A stretch of DNA of 41,276 nucleotides from the NCBI GenBank assembly GCA_016794615.1, contig JAEUJO010000020.1, forward strand, positions 1 through 41,276. The letters run 5' to 3'. Made by a program: the position numbers and the translations under genes. Under the pieces are notes generated by a model. That model was not told the DNA's origin. It was given only the letters and a program-made list of their open reading frames with translations, and made no database searches. Origin of the DNA: Pseudonocardia sp. GTDB taxonomy: Bacteria; Actinomycetota; Actinomycetes; Mycobacteriales; Pseudonocardiaceae. Below are positions 24,102 to 32,139 of the stretch, in pieces; the first letter of the stretch is position 1; each line of letters starts with the position of its first letter.

Positions 24102-24143
24102 GGCCCCGACGACCCCTCGCACACGTGTGGGGTCGCCGGGGCC
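24102..24143 (+). terminator. Main terminator of rpsA
   Basis: GGCCCCGACGACCCC and GGGGTCGCCGGGGCC pair at 14 of 15 positions around a 12-nt loop that contains the palindrome ACACGTGT. There is no T-tract. Confidence 0.8.
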
Positions 24144-24383
24144 GTTCCGCGTCCGGAGTGCCCCCCGTGGAGCGGGTGTCCGGGCGGTCACGGTTGGGCT
24201 GCGGTCGGTCACGGAATCGGCACGTCGGCAGAATCGATCATGCGACCGACCTACCTTCGGTGGCGTGCAGGGCTGGGTGTCGTGCCCGGGCGGGCAGGGT
24301 GGTGCAGCGCCCGGGGCAGGACGATCGACAAGGGTGGGGCAGGCGACACCGTGATCGGCGGCAGTGAGATCCTGGCAGGCGCT
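24144..24383 (+). other. Intergenic sequence before the lipoprotein gene
   Basis: With the two hairpins this completes a 337-nt gap after rpsA. I see no convincing promoter boxes and no coding frame with a ribosome-binding site other than a possible upstream start (GTG 24351) for the lipoprotein. A 9-bp direct repeat (CGGTCACGG) occurs twice near 24187-24222. Confidence 0.3.
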
Positions 24384-25028
24384 ATGCGTGGGGGGATCTG
24401 GAGTCGGCTGGGGGCCGCCGCGGCCGTGCTCGCGCTGACCTCGTGCGGGAGCGCGTCGGGAGACCCGGGTGCCTTGCCCGTGCCGACCTTCCCCGCCACC
24501 CCGACGGCCGCGGCGTCCGTCGGCCCGGCCGGCGCGGTGAACGGGGGCCGGCTGCCCGGCGACTGCACGCGGCTGCTCGGCGGCAACGACCTGGGCGCCC
24601 TGTTCGGGCTGCCACTCGATTCGGTGGCCGTGCGCACCACGATCGGCACCCCGGCTCCCGCCGTGGGGCGCACCGAGCGACTGACCTGCTCGTACGCGCG
24701 CACCGGCGGGGCGAAGGACGACCTGCTCGACGTCAACGTCAGCGCCTACACCGACGCGGACTCCGCCACCAAGCAGTGGCGGACCAACGCGGCCGTCGAG
24801 GACGGTCCGCACCGCGAGGTCGCACTCGGCAACGCCCACGGTGTGCTCGTCGAGCGCCCGACGGACGCGGTGCTGCTGGTCGCGAACGGTGCAGAGACGC
24901 TGACCTTCGTGCTGCCCCAGCCGGTGCGGATCCGTGACCTCTCGGCCGCCGACACGCTGGTCGACCTCGCTCTGCGCGTGCTGCCGGCGGTGGCGGGCGG
25001 CGCCGCGGCCCCCCCGGCCGCGCGCTGA
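24384..25028 (+). CDS. Secreted lipoprotein of unknown function (DUF3558-like size and position)
   Basis: A 214-residue protein with a lipoprotein signal peptide (MRGGIW...) ending in lipobox LTSC (Cys21). After a Pro/Thr/Ala linker comes a domain with two further cysteines (GDCTRLLGGNDLGALFGLP and LTCSYAR) that could form a disulfide. Actinobacterial DUF3558-type lipoproteins have a similar plan, but I cannot confirm membership. ATG 24384 gives the best signal peptide; GTG 24351 would add eleven residues and has a GGGGCAGG-like sequence upstream. The gene is co-oriented with coaE, 39 nt upstream of it. Confidence 0.75.
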   Translation: MRGGIWSRLGAAAAVLALTSCGSASGDPGALPVPTFPATPTAAASVGPAGAVNGGRLPGDCTRLLGGNDLGALFGLPLDSVAVRTTIGTPAPAVGRTERLTCSYARTGGAKDDLLDVNVSAYTDADSATKQWRTNAAVEDGPHREVALGNAHGVLVERPTDAVLLVANGAETLTFVLPQPVRIRDLSAADTLVDLALRVLPAVAGGAAAPPAAR

Positions 25029-25055
25029 GTGCCGGCCCCCCGGGGACGGCCCCGA

Positions 25056-25067
25056 TAGGGTTGTCGG
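25056..25067 (+). promoter_or_regulatory. Candidate -10 box for a leaderless coaE transcript
   Basis: TAGGGT (25056-25061) fits TANNNT and ends 6 nt before ATG 25068, so transcription would begin at or next to the start codon. No Shine-Dalgarno sequence precedes the ATG. The same spacing is seen at uvrB. Confidence 0.5.
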
Positions 25068-26204
25068 ATGCTGCGGGTCGGGCTCACCGGGGGGATCGGG
25101 TCCGGCAAGTCGACCGCGGCGCGCCGGTTGGCGGAGCTCGGGGCCGTGCTCGTCGACTCCGACGTGCTGGCCCGCGAGGTCGTCGCCCCGGGTACCGAGG
25201 GCCTCGCCGAGATCGTCGCGGCGTTCGGCGCAGGCGTGCTCGGCCGCGACGGTGGACTCGATCGGCCCGCACTGGCGGCGTTCGTGTTCGGTGATCCGCA
25301 GGCGCGCGCCCGCCTCAACGCGATCGTGCACCCGCGCGTGCGCGACCGCACCGCGGAGCTGATCGCCCGCGCGCCCGGTGACGCCGTCGTGGTGCAGGAC
25401 GTCCCGCTGCTCGTCGAGACCGCCTCTCCGGCGGCGTTCGCACTGGTCGTGGTGGTGCACGCCGACGCGGAGGAGCGGGTGCGGCGGCTTGTGCGGTTGC
25501 GGGGCATGGCGGAGGCGGACGCCTGGGCGCGGATCGGCGCGCAGGCCTCCGACGAGGCGCGCCGCGCCGCGGCGGACGTCGTGCTCGACAACGGGGGCTC
25601 GCCCGACGACCTGCGGACGGCTGTCGACGCGCTGTGGCACCACCGCCTCGTGCCTTTCGAGGACAACCTGCGGCACCGGCGACCGGTGCCACCCGCGCCG
25701 GACCCGGTCGAGCCGGAGCCGCGGTGGGCGGCCGACGGCGCCCGGCTCGCGGCCCGGGCCGCGCGGGCGGCCGGTCCGGGTGTTCGGGACGTCGCGCACG
25801 TCGGGCCGACCGCCGTGCCCGGGTTGTCCGCGGTCGACGTCGTGGACCTCCAGGTCGCCCTCGCCTCCGGCGCCGTCGACGACCCCGGCGCGGTCGAGGC
25901 GGTCCGGGCCGGTCTCGACGCCGCGGGCTTTCCCCGGATCGCGGTCGCCCCCGCGGGGGAGTGGCGGCACGCGGGTGCCGACCCGGGCCGGCCGGTGCGG
26001 CTGGTGCTGCGTCCGGCCGGGTCGCCGGGATGGCGGGCGGACCTGCTGTGGCGTGACTGGCTGCGGGCGGACGGCGCGGCCCGGTCGGGGTACCGGGGCC
26101 CGTCGGCCGAGCCGCGTGCGGACGAGTGTGCCATCACCCGAGCGGAGCAGTGGGCCGCATCGTCGGGGTGGACGCCGTCGTTGGCGGAGCTGCCGGGATC
26201 GTGA
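25068..26204 (+). CDS. coaE: Dephospho-CoA kinase fused to a GrpB (UPF0157) domain
   Basis: A 378-residue protein. Residues 1-200 form dephospho-CoA kinase (last step of coenzyme A synthesis): P-loop GGIGSGKS (8-15), DSDVLAREVV, HPRVRD and DVPLLVE. Residues 210-375 are a GrpB-like domain of the nucleotidyltransferase fold (WAADGARLAAR, VAHVGPTAVPGLSAVDVVDLQV). The same fusion is known in mycobacterial CoaE. The role of the GrpB half is unsettled, though it has been linked to folding or stability of the kinase. Expression is probably leaderless. Confidence 0.94.
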   Translation: MLRVGLTGGIGSGKSTAARRLAELGAVLVDSDVLAREVVAPGTEGLAEIVAAFGAGVLGRDGGLDRPALAAFVFGDPQARARLNAIVHPRVRDRTAELIARAPGDAVVVQDVPLLVETASPAAFALVVVVHADAEERVRRLVRLRGMAEADAWARIGAQASDEARRAAADVVLDNGGSPDDLRTAVDALWHHRLVPFEDNLRHRRPVPPAPDPVEPEPRWAADGARLAARAARAAGPGVRDVAHVGPTAVPGLSAVDVVDLQVALASGAVDDPGAVEAVRAGLDAAGFPRIAVAPAGEWRHAGADPGRPVRLVLRPAGSPGWRADLLWRDWLRADGAARSGYRGPSAEPRADECAITRAEQWAASSGWTPSLAELPGS

Positions 26205-26317
26205 GCGGCCACGACGGTCCCCGCCTCACGGAGCGGACTCCCGTCAGGTAACACGAGGGTCTCGTCACTCGATGGAGTGGGCGACGCGGCCCGCTGCTCC
26301 CTTCGATCCCGGTCGAC

Positions 26318-26353
26318 GGTCACCGGGCCTCGATTTCCTGGGCCTCGGTGACC
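26318..26353 (+). terminator. Hairpin between coaE and the sigma-factor gene
   Basis: GGTCACCG and CGGTGACC form an 8-bp stem that can be extended by GGCC/GGCC with a one-base bulge. It lies 114 nt after the coaE stop and 36 nt before the candidate -10 of the next gene. It is probably the coaE terminator, though a leader structure cannot be excluded. Confidence 0.45.
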
Positions 26354-26388
26354 CTGTGTGATCGGCCGTGGGTGCGATGGTGCAGGAG

Positions 26389-26420
26389 TAGGGTCGAACG
26401 ACGATCGGGAGGACGAAGAG
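26389..26420 (+). promoter_or_regulatory. Candidate -10 and ribosome-binding site of the sigma-factor gene
   Basis: TAGGGT (26389-26394) is a candidate -10. GGGAGGACGAAGAG follows directly before GTG 26421. No good -35 box is visible. Confidence 0.4.
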
Positions 26421-27128
26421 GTGAGCGTGCTGGCCGACCACCGGGCCGACCCCGGCGACGATGCCCCCGCCGCACCGTCCGTCCGAGCCGACGACGACGT
26501 GGCGGCCACCGCGATCGACCCCGTTCTCGACGGGGCGACGCGGATCGCCCCGGCTTCCGATGTCGATCCCGGCCCGGCCGGGCTCCCCGGCGGTGCGCTC
26601 CGGCCCGATCAGCTGCGTGCCGACTTCGGTGCCCACTTCGAAGCCCACTACCAGCGGCTCGTCGCCCAGCTCTACGCGATCACGCTCAACCCGGCGGAGG
26701 CGCACGACGTCGTCCGGGAGGCGTACTCGCGCGCCTGGCGGCGCTGGGCCGAGGTCGGGGCGTCGGCCGACCCCACCGGATGGGTGCGACGGGTCGCTGT
26801 CCGCTCCACGATGCGCAGCTGGCGCCGCACGATCGCCCGCCTCGCGCCCGGTCGCCGCCGCGGTGCCCTCGTCGACGGCGGTGAGCCGCGGACCCGGGCC
26901 GCGCTCGCCGCGCTCGGGCGGCTCCCCGACGCCGAGCGCCGCGCCGTCGTGCTCGTCGACATGGCGGGCGTGCCCGTCGTCGAGGTCGCGGCGCTGGAGC
27001 AGGTGCCGCCGGGGACCGTCGCCGCACGGCTGTCCCGGGCCCGTCGGGTCGTGGGCGACGCCCTGACCGACGTCGTCCCCGCCACGCCGGTCTCGATCAG
27101 CCCCTACGGACACGGTGGTCACTGGTGA
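26421..27128 (+). CDS. ECF-like (SigE-family) RNA polymerase sigma factor
   Basis: A 235-residue protein. About 65 residues of Asp/Ala/Pro-rich N-terminal extension precede region 2 (FGAHFEAHYQRLVAQLYAITLN...AHDVVREAYSRAWRRW, about 74-115). Region 4 (ALGRLPDAERRAVVLVDMAGVPVVEVAALEQVPPGTVAARLSRAR, about 166-210) has the helix-turn-helix. Region 2.4 is somewhat degenerate (DVVREAY for the usual DVVQEAF), so an atypical promoter or weak activity is possible. GTG 26421 follows GGGAGG. It overlaps the membrane-protein gene by GTGA, the usual arrangement for sigma/anti-sigma pairs. Confidence 0.82.
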   Translation: MSVLADHRADPGDDAPAAPSVRADDDVAATAIDPVLDGATRIAPASDVDPGPAGLPGGALRPDQLRADFGAHFEAHYQRLVAQLYAITLNPAEAHDVVREAYSRAWRRWAEVGASADPTGWVRRVAVRSTMRSWRRTIARLAPGRRRGALVDGGEPRTRAALAALGRLPDAERRAVVLVDMAGVPVVEVAALEQVPPGTVAARLSRARRVVGDALTDVVPATPVSISPYGHGGHW

Positions 27129-27691
27129 GTGTCGATGTGCGCTGGGTGAGCCGTGAGCTGCGCGCCCTGGACGACGAGCTGGCCGAGGCCGTGGAGCTGC
27201 CACCGGTCGACTCGGTGATCCGCCAGGCGGGCCGGACGGCCCGCGCGAGCACCGCGGCCGCTGCCGCCGTCCTCACCGTCGGTACCCTGGGCGGCGTCAC
27301 GGCGGTCATGCACGTCGGTGAGCCCGCACCGGTCGCGGACGTGGCCCCCGTCGCGGTCCCCGCCGCCGTGCTTCCGACGACGACCACCACCCCGACCGAG
27401 ACGACCCCGACCGAGACGACCACCGCCGCGTCCACCCCGGAGCCGAGCACGTCCGCATCGGCCCGCCGGACCCGCGCCCGGGCCGTCGCACCGGCGACGA
27501 CGGCCCCGCCGCGCAAGCGGGTCGCCCCGCCTGCGGCCGTGACGACCAGTCCCACGCCGCCGACGTCGAGCACCAAGAAGTCCCCGGACGACGAGGCGGG
27601 CAACGCTCAGGCCGGTCAGGCGGCACTCGTCCCGGGGTCCGACTCGTCGACGAAGTCCACCAACAAGAAGTCGGCGAGCAAGGACGACTGA
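27125..27691 (+). CDS. Single-pass membrane protein paired with the ECF-like sigma factor
   Basis: A 188-residue protein. Residues 1-40 form a short cytoplasmic, acidic helical region (SRELRALDDELAEAVEL), 41-62 a transmembrane helix, and the rest a Thr/Pro/Ala-rich extracellular stretch with TPTETTPTETT repeats, a basic patch and a Lys/Ser tail. GTGA coupling with the sigma gene suggests a regulatory partner, possibly an anti-sigma factor, but no ZAS zinc motif (HXXXCXXC) is present. Function is inferred from position only. Confidence 0.7.
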   Translation: MSVDVRWVSRELRALDDELAEAVELPPVDSVIRQAGRTARASTAAAAAVLTVGTLGGVTAVMHVGEPAPVADVAPVAVPAAVLPTTTTTPTETTPTETTTAASTPEPSTSASARRTRARAVAPATTAPPRKRVAPPAAVTTSPTPPTSSTKKSPDDEAGNAQAGQAALVPGSDSSTKSTNKKSASKDD

Positions 27692-27736
27692 CCGGAGGCC
27701 GGTGCCCGGCCGGCCGGATCTGGCGCGGGGCGGCCG

Positions 27737-27755
27737 CCCCGCACGGAGTGCGGGG
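27737..27755. terminator. Bidirectional terminator between convergent genes
   Basis: CCCCGCAC-GGA-GTGCGGGG is a perfect 8-bp stem between the membrane protein gene (stop 27691, plus) and the DUF402 gene (stop 27785, minus). Confidence 0.7.
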
Positions 27756-27784
27756 TGGACGCGTCGTGGCCGGATCGGTCACCG

Positions 27785-28309
27785 TCAGCCCGGTCCGGCC
27801 TCCCAGGTCAGGGCGATGCCGAGGTGCGCCAGCCAGGCGTCGAGATCGTGCCCGTGGGCGGCGAGCCCGTCGACGGCGGCGTACGAGCTGTGCAGCGCGT
27901 GCTCGGCCTGGCGCGCGTCGACCAGGCCCGCGCCGACGGCCGCCACGAACTCGTCGACGTCGACCACCGCGGCCCCGCGCCCGGTGCGCAGCACGATGTC
28001 GAGGTAGAGATCGGTGAGCCGCCACCGGCCCCCGTCCGGCCCGTCGTCGCACTCGATCTCGCAGATATCGAGGTAGAAGTCCTGGTCGCGCTCGTACCCC
28101 GGGTTCCACGAGAAGTCCGTGACGGCCAGGCCCAGCGCGGGCAACAGCCAGGAGCGCATCCAGTGGGCGCTGGTGCGTCCCACCATCGGCCGGCTCATGT
28201 AGAGCCCGAACGGGGTGGTCCGGTAGTGCGTCACGGTCCGGGTGAAGCCCTTGTTGTCGACGCTGACGCCGGCGGGGACGTCGAAGGTCACGATCTTCGG
28301 CGGATGCAT
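27785..28309 (-). CDS. DUF402 family protein
   Basis: A 174-residue protein with the DUF402 beta-barrel core: [57 protein letters not shown] and [18 protein letters not shown]402 members include nucleoside di/triphosphate hydrolases and RNase-like proteins; the acidic DxDxxE-like cluster ([10 protein letters not shown]) would bind metal. Its place between coaE and uvrB matches the mycobacterial order. It is divergent from uvrB across a 68-nt region that contains a perfect palindrome. Confidence 0.85.
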   Translation of the reverse strand: MHPPKIVTFDVPAGVSVDNKGFTRTVTHYRTTPFGLYMSRPMVGRTSAHWMRSWLLPALGLAVTDFSWNPGYERDQDFYLDICEIECDDGPDGGRWRLTDLYLDIVLRTGRGAAVVDVDEFVAAVGAGLVDARQAEHALHSSYAAVDGLAAHGHDLDAWLAHLGIALTWEAGPG

Positions 28310-28312
28310 CGG

Positions 28313-28341
28313 GACCGATCCTGGCAGAGCCCGGATCGGTC
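28313..28341. promoter_or_regulatory. Perfect inverted repeat between DUF402 and uvrB
   Basis: GACCGATCC and GGATCGGTC (9 bp each) flank an 11-nt spacer, 3 nt upstream of the DUF402 start and just upstream of the uvrB promoter. It is a candidate operator or hairpin. The right arm with its flanks (CCGGATCGGTCAC) recurs at 27770-27782, next to the DUF402 stop. Confidence 0.5.
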
Positions 28342-28348
28342 ACAGAAA

Positions 28349-28371
28349 CTGTCGGTGGGCGCTCGTACCCT
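28349..28371 (+). promoter_or_regulatory. PafBC-type (RecA-independent) DNA-damage promoter of uvrB
   Basis: CTGTCGGTG (28349-28357), exactly 8 nt, then TACCCT (28366-28371). This matches the RecA-NDp/PafBC consensus TTGTCRGTG-N8-TANNNT in all but the first base. The -10 ends 6 nt before GTG 28378, predicting a leaderless mRNA. No LexA box is seen here. Confidence 0.75.
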
Positions 28372-28377
28372 GGACGG

Positions 28378-30642
28378 GTGGCATTCGCGACCGAGATCCC
28401 GGGCAGTGCGGCCGACGTGCATGGGCAGGCCGACGTGCATGGGCAGGCCGACGTGCATGGGCAGGCCGACGTGCACCACGACGCCGGGCACGCCGACGTC
28501 GACCGCGTGTTCCCGCTGGCCCATTCCGAGCACCGGCCCGTGGGCGAGATCCCGCGCACCGGCGGGCGGTTCGAGGTGATCAGCCCGCACCGGCCCGCGG
28601 GTGACCAGCCGGCGGCGATCGCCGAGCTGGAACGGCGGCTACGGGGGGGCGAGCAGGACGTGGTGCTACTGGGCGCCACCGGCACCGGGAAGTCGGCCAC
28701 GACGGCCTGGCTCATCGAGCAGCTCCAGCGGCCGACGCTGGTGATGGCGCCGAACAAGACGCTCGCGGCGCAGCTGGCGAACGAGCTCCGCGAGATGCTG
28801 CCGCACAACGCCGTCGAGTACTTCGTCTCGTACTACGACTACTACCAGCCCGAGGCGTACATCGCGCAGACCGACACCTACATCGAGAAGGACTCCTCGA
28901 TCAACGAGGACGTCGAGCGGCTGCGCCACTCCGCCACGCACAACCTGCTGTCGCGGCGCGACGTCGTCGTGGTCGCGTCCGTGTCGTGCATCTACGGCCT
29001 GGGCACACCGCAGAGCTACCTCGACCGGTCGGTGGAGCTCGGCGTCGGCGACGAGGTGGAGCGGGACGCGCTGCTGCGCGCGCTGGTCGACGTCCAGTAC
29101 GTCCGCAACGACCTCGCGTTCAACCGCGGCACGTTCCGGGTGCGCGGCGACACCGTGGAGATCATCCCGGCGTACGAGGAGCTGGCGATCCGCATCGAGT
29201 TCTTCGGAGACGAGGTCGAGGCGCTCTACTACCTCCACCCGCTGACCGGCGACGTCGTCCGCCAGGTCGACTCCCTGCGGATCTTCCCCGCGACGCACTA
29301 CGTCGCGGGCCCGGAGCGGATGGAGCGCGCGGTCCGCGACATCGAGAAGGAGCTGGAGGAGCGGCTGGCCGAGCTGGAACGTCAGGGCAAGCTGCTGGAG
29401 GCCCAGCGGCTGCGCATGCGTACCCAGTACGACATGGAGATGATCCGGCAGGTCGGGTTCTGCTCGGGCATCGAGAACTACTCGCGCCACATCGACGGCC
29501 GCGGCCCCGGCACCGCTCCCGCGACGCTGCTCGACTACTTCCCGGACGACTTCCTGCTGGTCATCGACGAGTCCCACGTCACGGTGCCGCAGATCGGCGG
29601 GATGTACGAGGGCGACATGTCACGCAAGCGCAACCTGGTCGAGTTCGGGTTCCGGCTGCCGTCCGCGGTCGACAACCGGCCGCTGACGTGGGAGGAGTTC
29701 GCGGACCGGATCGGTCAGACGGTGTACCTGTCGGCGACCCCCGGGCCCTACGAGCTGAACCGCACGGGCGGGGAGTTCGTCGAGCAGGTCATCCGGCCGA
29801 CGGGCCTGGTGGACCCGCACGTCGTCGTCAAGCCCACCAAGGGCCAGATCGACGACCTCGTGCACGAGATCCGCGTCCGCACCGAGCGCGCCGAGCGGGT
29901 GCTGGTCACGACGCTGACGAAGAAGATGGCCGAAGACCTCACGGACTACCTGCTGGAGCTGGGCGTCCGGGTGCGCTACCTGCACTCCGAGGTCGACACG
30001 CTGCGCCGGGTCGAGCTGCTCCGCCAGCTCCGGCTCGGCGAGTTCGACGTGCTGGTGGGTATCAACCTGCTCCGCGAGGGGCTGGACCTGCCCGAGGTGT
30101 CGCTGGTGGCGATCCTGGACGCCGACAAGGAGGGGTTCCTGCGCTCGGGCACCTCGCTGATCCAGACGATCGGCCGCGCGGCCCGCAACGTGTCCGGCGA
30201 GGTGCACATGTACGCGGACCGGGTGACGGACTCGATGCGGTTCGCGATCGAGGAGACCGAGCGCCGGCGCGCGAAGCAGGTCGCCTACAACGAGGCGAAC
30301 GGGATCGATCCCCAGCCGCTCCGGAAGAAGATCGCGGACATCCTGGATCAGGTGTACCGCGAGGCCGACGACGTGCCCGTCGGCGGGTCGGGACGCAACG
30401 CGTCGCGGGGCAAGCGGGCTGCGGGCGAGCCGGGGCGGGCGGCCGCCGGCTCCGGGATCGTCGCCGGTCGGGACACCGCGAACATGCCCCGGGCCGAGCT
30501 GGCGGACCTGGTGCAGCAGCTGTCGGAGCAGATGCTGGCCGCCGCGCGGGACCTGCAGTTCGAGCTCGCGGCCCGGCTGCGTGACGAGATCGCAGACCTG
30601 AAGAAGGAGCTGCGCGGGATGGACGCCGCAGGGATCCGCTGA
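28378..30642 (+). CDS. uvrB: Excinuclease ABC subunit B
   Basis: The 754-residue damage-verification helicase of nucleotide excision repair. Walker A is GATGTGKS (99-106), followed by the beta-hairpin region [10 protein letters not shown] (152-161), [36 protein letters not shown], the motif V/VI region [26 protein letters not shown]...QTIGRAARN and a C-terminal UVR motif (about 710-745) that contacts UvrC. GTG 28378 keeps the conserved start MAFATE, as in mycobacterial UvrB. Residues 12-35 are an inserted His-containing tandem repeat. No Shine-Dalgarno is present; the transcript is probably leaderless. Confidence 0.97.
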   Translation: MAFATEIPGSAADVHGQADVHGQADVHGQADVHHDAGHADVDRVFPLAHSEHRPVGEIPRTGGRFEVISPHRPAGDQPAAIAELERRLRGGEQDVVLLGATGTGKSATTAWLIEQLQRPTLVMAPNKTLAAQLANELREMLPHNAVEYFVSYYDYYQPEAYIAQTDTYIEKDSSINEDVERLRHSATHNLLSRRDVVVVASVSCIYGLGTPQSYLDRSVELGVGDEVERDALLRALVDVQYVRNDLAFNRGTFRVRGDTVEIIPAYEELAIRIEFFGDEVEALYYLHPLTGDVVRQVDSLRIFPATHYVAGPERMERAVRDIEKELEERLAELERQGKLLEAQRLRMRTQYDMEMIRQVGFCSGIENYSRHIDGRGPGTAPATLLDYFPDDFLLVIDESHVTVPQIGGMYEGDMSRKRNLVEFGFRLPSAVDNRPLTWEEFADRIGQTVYLSATPGPYELNRTGGEFVEQVIRPTGLVDPHVVVKPTKGQIDDLVHEIRVRTERAERVLVTTLTKKMAEDLTDYLLELGVRVRYLHSEVDTLRRVELLRQLRLGEFDVLVGINLLREGLDLPEVSLVAILDADKEGFLRSGTSLIQTIGRAARNVSGEVHMYADRVTDSMRFAIEETERRRAKQVAYNEANGIDPQPLRKKIADILDQVYREADDVPVGGSGRNASRGKRAAGEPGRAAAGSGIVAGRDTANMPRAELADLVQQLSEQMLAAARDLQFELAARLRDEIADLKKELRGMDAAGIR
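28411..28482 (+). repeat. 18-bp coding tandem repeat in uvrB (ADVHGQ)
   Basis: Three identical 18-nt copies (GCCGACGTGCATGGGCAG) and a diverged fourth (GCCGACGTGCACCACGAC) encode ADVHGQ x3 and ADVHHD near the N-terminus of UvrB. Confidence 0.95.
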
Positions 30643-30659
30643 CGACGGGGGCGGGGCGA

Positions 30660-30676
30660 GCCGGTGTGACACCGGC
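30660..30676 (+). terminator. Hairpin after uvrB
   Basis: GCCGGTG-TGA-CACCGGC is a perfect 7-bp stem 17 nt after the uvrB stop, in a 157-nt gap that otherwise shows only a weak candidate -10 (TACCGT, 30720-30725) for the next gene. Confidence 0.5.
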
Positions 30677-30799
30677 CGCCGGCGGGCCGGGCGGTGCGCA
30701 CGCGGACCCGCAGCGCAGCTACCGTGTGTGGCGGCCCTGTGCGGCACGGCGCAGGGCACGTGAGGGACGCATGCTCGAGGACACGGCCGGAGGACCCGC

Positions 30800-32014
30800 T
30801 TGACCCCCAGCACGCCACCGGCTCCACCGCGGCGCCGCGCCGCGCTGCCCGGACGGCGGACGATCGCCGCCGTGGCGCTGCCGCTGCTGGCGGTCTCCGT
30901 GGCGATCCTGGTCTGGCACACCCACGGCTACCACATCGACCTCGAGGTCTACCGGATCGGCGTCCGGACCTGGCTCGCGGGCGGCGACATGTACGGCCCG
31001 CTGCCACCCACCATCAGCGGGATGGCGCTACCGTTCATCTACCCGCCCTTCGCGGCGATGCTGCTCGTGCCCTTCACGTTCCTGCCGTGGACGGCCGCCT
31101 GGGTGCTGCTGTTCGCGCTCTCGCTGGGCTCCCTCGCGGCGACGCTGTACGTGGCGGCCCGGCAGGCATGGCCGGACGGTGGGCCCGGGGGAGCGCTGTC
31201 GGTCGCCGCGCTGGCGCTGCCGCTGCTGCTGTGGATCGAGCCGGTCCTGGAAACCTTCGAGTTCGGGCAGGTCAACCTCATCCTCATGGGGCTGGTCGCG
31301 GTGGACTGCCTGGCGCCGCGCACCCGCTGGCCGCGCGGCCTGCTGGTCGGCGTCGCCGCGGCGATCAAGCTGACGCCCGCGGCGTTCGTCCTGTTCTTCC
31401 TGCTCCGCCGGGACGTCCGAGCGGCCGTCGTCACGGTCGTCACGGCCGCCGTGGCCACCGGGATCGGGTTCGTCGTCGACGCGGCCTCGTCCGCCCGCTA
31501 CTGGTTCGGCGGCCCGGCATCCGGTGTCAGCGGCTCGGTGTTCTACACGAACCAGACGATCCAGGCCGTGCTCGCGCGCGCCGAGGTGCCGGCCCTGGCC
31601 GCGAAGGCGGTGTGGCTCGTGGCGACAGTCGCGCTGCTCGCGCTGATCGTGCCGGTGGTGCGCCGCGCCGAGCCGGCCCTGGCGTTGGTGACCGTCGCCG
31701 GGTTCGCGCTGCTGGTGAGCCCGACGTCGTGGTCGCACCACTGGGTGTGGATCGCACCGGCGCTGCTCGTGGTCGTCGTGGAGGCGGTCCGGCGGCGCTC
31801 GCGTGGTTGGGCGGCCGCCGCCGCGGTGCTGGTCGTGACCTTCTACCTCGCCCCGTTCCGCTTCCTGCCGCACGAGCAGGACCAGGAGCTGAGCTGGACC
31901 GCCACGCAGCAGGTGGTGGGGGCGACCTACGTGATCGTCGGGATCCTCGCGCTCGTAGCGGTGCGGCTCACCATGACGCGCCGGGACCGCGCGCCGGTCG
32001 CCGTCACGGGGTGA
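30800..32014 (+). CDS. GT87-type polyprenyl-phosphate-mannose mannosyltransferase-like membrane protein
   Basis: A 404-residue polytopic GT-C glycosyltransferase of the PimE/DUF2029 kind, which adds mannose to lipoglycans or glycolipids on the outer face of the membrane. After the first helix comes the acidic loop HIDLEVYRIGVRTWLAGGDMYG, whose Asp47 matches the catalytic Asp position of the family. FIYPPFAAMLLVPF, FEFGQVNLILMGL and AAIKLTPAAFVLFFLLRRD are also typical, and about ten hydrophobic segments are visible. The TTG start at 30800 is chosen because GGAGGACC lies 6-10 nt upstream. The exact acceptor is unknown. Confidence 0.85.
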   Translation: MTPSTPPAPPRRRAALPGRRTIAAVALPLLAVSVAILVWHTHGYHIDLEVYRIGVRTWLAGGDMYGPLPPTISGMALPFIYPPFAAMLLVPFTFLPWTAAWVLLFALSLGSLAATLYVAARQAWPDGGPGGALSVAALALPLLLWIEPVLETFEFGQVNLILMGLVAVDCLAPRTRWPRGLLVGVAAAIKLTPAAFVLFFLLRRDVRAAVVTVVTAAVATGIGFVVDAASSARYWFGGPASGVSGSVFYTNQTIQAVLARAEVPALAAKAVWLVATVALLALIVPVVRRAEPALALVTVAGFALLVSPTSWSHHWVWIAPALLVVVVEAVRRRSRGWAAAAAVLVVTFYLAPFRFLPHEQDQELSWTATQQVVGATYVIVGILALVAVRLTMTRRDRAPVAVTG

Positions 32015-32126
32015 TCAGGCCCGCGCCCGGATGACGGAGCGGGCCTCGGCGCGCAGCGTGCCCAGGACCGCGGCCACCGCGGGACGCTGTGCCGTGCTGC
32101 TCGCGCAGCAGGGGCGCCACGGTGAA
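32015..32126 (-). pseudogene. C-terminal remnant of a LysR-type regulator gene (tentative)
   Basis: Reading leftward, the last approximately 25 codons (QRPAVAAVLGTLRAEARSV..., stop complementary to 32015-32017) resemble the end of LysR regulators. Upstream of this the frame breaks and no DNA-binding domain is present. LysR genes commonly adjoin EamA exporter genes, and an EamA remnant follows directly. The similarity is short, so the family call is tentative. Confidence 0.35.
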
Positions 32127-32139
32127 CCGGGACTCCGGG

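Noticed and set aside
26395-26412. LexA/SOS-box-like TCGAACGACGATCGGG before the sigma-factor gene
   Set aside because: Only the left half matches; the right half lacks the GTTCGA arm.
23673-26509. Long minus-strand open frames over the end of rpsA, the lipoprotein and coaE
   Set aside because: Opposite to well-recognised genes and biased composition only.
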